A DNA stretch of 5,466 nucleotides, taken from the NCBI GenBank assembly GCA_021793895.1, contig JAJYRW010000121.1, forward strand, positions 1 to 5,466, written 5' to 3'. Below are positions 5,016 to 5,466 of this stretch, one piece after another. The first letter of the stretch is position 1; each line of letters opens with the position of its first letter. The translations under genes and the position numbers were made by a program. This DNA comes from Actinomycetes bacterium (GTDB lineage: Bacteria; Actinomycetota; Actinomycetes; Actinomycetales; JAJYRW01). Under the pieces are notes generated by a model that saw only the letters and a program-made list of their open reading frames with translations, made no database searches and was not told where the DNA came from.

Positions 5016-5466
5016 ATGGCTTATATTTTGAACGATCCCGCTGATTTCACTGATGAACTCACAGCCGGATTTTCACAGGCGTACAGCAGTTGGGTTACGC
5101 AAGTACCCGGCGGAGTTGTGCGCGCAACTGCAATCCCCGAGGGCGAAGTTGCCGTTATTACCGGGGGCGGGTCAGGCCATTATCCGGCTTTCGCGGGGTT
5201 GGTCGGTCCCGGTTTAGCGCATGGCGCTGCCATGGGGAATATTTTCGCTTCCCCATCGGCACAGCAGATATACAGCGTAGCTAAAGCCGCCCATGCGGGA
5301 GGCGGGATTCTCTTCACCTATGGCAATTACGCAGGGGATGTTCTGAACTTCAATCAAGCCCAAGAGCGTTTAAAGGCCGAGGGCATCGATTGCCGCACCG
5401 TGGTAGTGACGGACGACATTGCCAGCGCGGGCTCGGACGAACTCCATAAACGCCGTGGCATTGCAG
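5016..5466 (+). CDS. DhaK-family ketose kinase (DAK1 domain), N-terminal part; possibly an erythrulose kinase
   Basis: The first 150 residues are present and the gene runs off the right edge. DhaK-type kinases phosphorylate small ketoses held as a hemiaminal on a histidine; that residue (His218 in E. coli DhaK) lies beyond the window. The alignment with E. coli DhaK is clear: ILNDPADF at 4-11 matches the usual N-terminus, GGGSGHYPAF at 50-59 matches GGGSGHEPMH, NYAGDVLNF at 104-112 matches NYTGDILNF, and TDDIA at 132-136 with RRG at 146-148 follow. His55 and Asp108 correspond to active-site His56 and Asp109. Gly103 replaces the pocket residue Lys104, and Tyr56 and Phe59 replace Glu57 and His60. 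That pattern points away from plain dihydroxyacetone kinase and towards the C4 (erythrulose) kinases known from mycobacterial tetritol pathways. ATG at 5016 has GGAG 7 bases upstream (5005-5008). Whether a DhaL domain is fused at the C-terminus cannot be seen. Confidence 0.9.
   Translation, partial: MAYILNDPADFTDELTAGFSQAYSSWVTQVPGGVVRATAIPEGEVAVITGGGSGHYPAFAGLVGPGLAHGAAMGNIFASPSAQQIYSVAKAAHAGGGILFTYGNYAGDVLNFNQAQERLKAEGIDCRTVVVTDDIASAGSDELHKRRGIA

Noticed and set aside
5090..5284. A 64-codon open frame in another frame of the kinase gene
   Set aside because: It overlaps the DhaK-like frame, which has clear conserved motifs, so it is only a frame shadow.

Overview
The window looks like a carbohydrate or polyol catabolic locus from a Gram-positive, probably actinobacterial, genome of intermediate G+C content. 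The lineage is an inference from three things: the style of the transporter proteins, the acidic Asp/Glu/Ala-rich DUF2291 protein that lacks a lipobox, and an erythrulose-kinase-like DhaK protein of a type I associate with Actinomycetota. The sequence does not fix the genus.

Layout. The left 4.5 kb is one tightly packed minus-strand operon, transcribed right to left. In order it encodes a zinc-dependent medium-chain polyol/alcohol dehydrogenase (4505 to 3474), a membrane-anchored DUF2291 protein (3477 to 2818), a double-domain sugar ABC transporter ATPase of the RbsA/MglA type (2821 to 1280) and an RbsC-type permease (1267 to 65). The first three genes are joined by 4-base ATGA stop/start overlaps. 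The permease starts 12 bases after the ATPase stop. A Shine-Dalgarno sequence and an ATG at the extreme left edge suggest that at least one more gene follows. Across a control region of about 510 bases lies a divergent plus-strand gene (5016 to beyond the right edge). It encodes the N-terminal 150 residues of a DhaK-family ketose kinase.

How the genes work together (inference). The ABC transporter imports a small polyol or sugar, the dehydrogenase oxidises it to a ketose, and the kinase phosphorylates the ketose. DhaK-type kinases act on C3/C4 ketoses. In this protein the lysine of the dihydroxyacetone pocket is replaced by glycine. A tetritol route (erythritol or threitol to erythrulose to erythrulose phosphate) is therefore the most attractive reading, but it is not proven. 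No substrate-binding protein, isomerase or regulator is visible; these probably lie just outside the window.

The intergenic control region is the part most worth a second look. It carries eight CGTTA/TAACG matches in about 300 bases. Two candidate divergent promoters, each with a perfect TTGACA -35 box, have a copy of this motif at the predicted start site. A strong 12-base-pair inverted repeat (one mismatch) lies in the presumed leader of the kinase gene. I found no mobile element, CRISPR array, RNA gene or clear Rho-independent terminator. The genes belong to known families. What may be undescribed here is the regulatory layout and the role of the DUF2291 protein.
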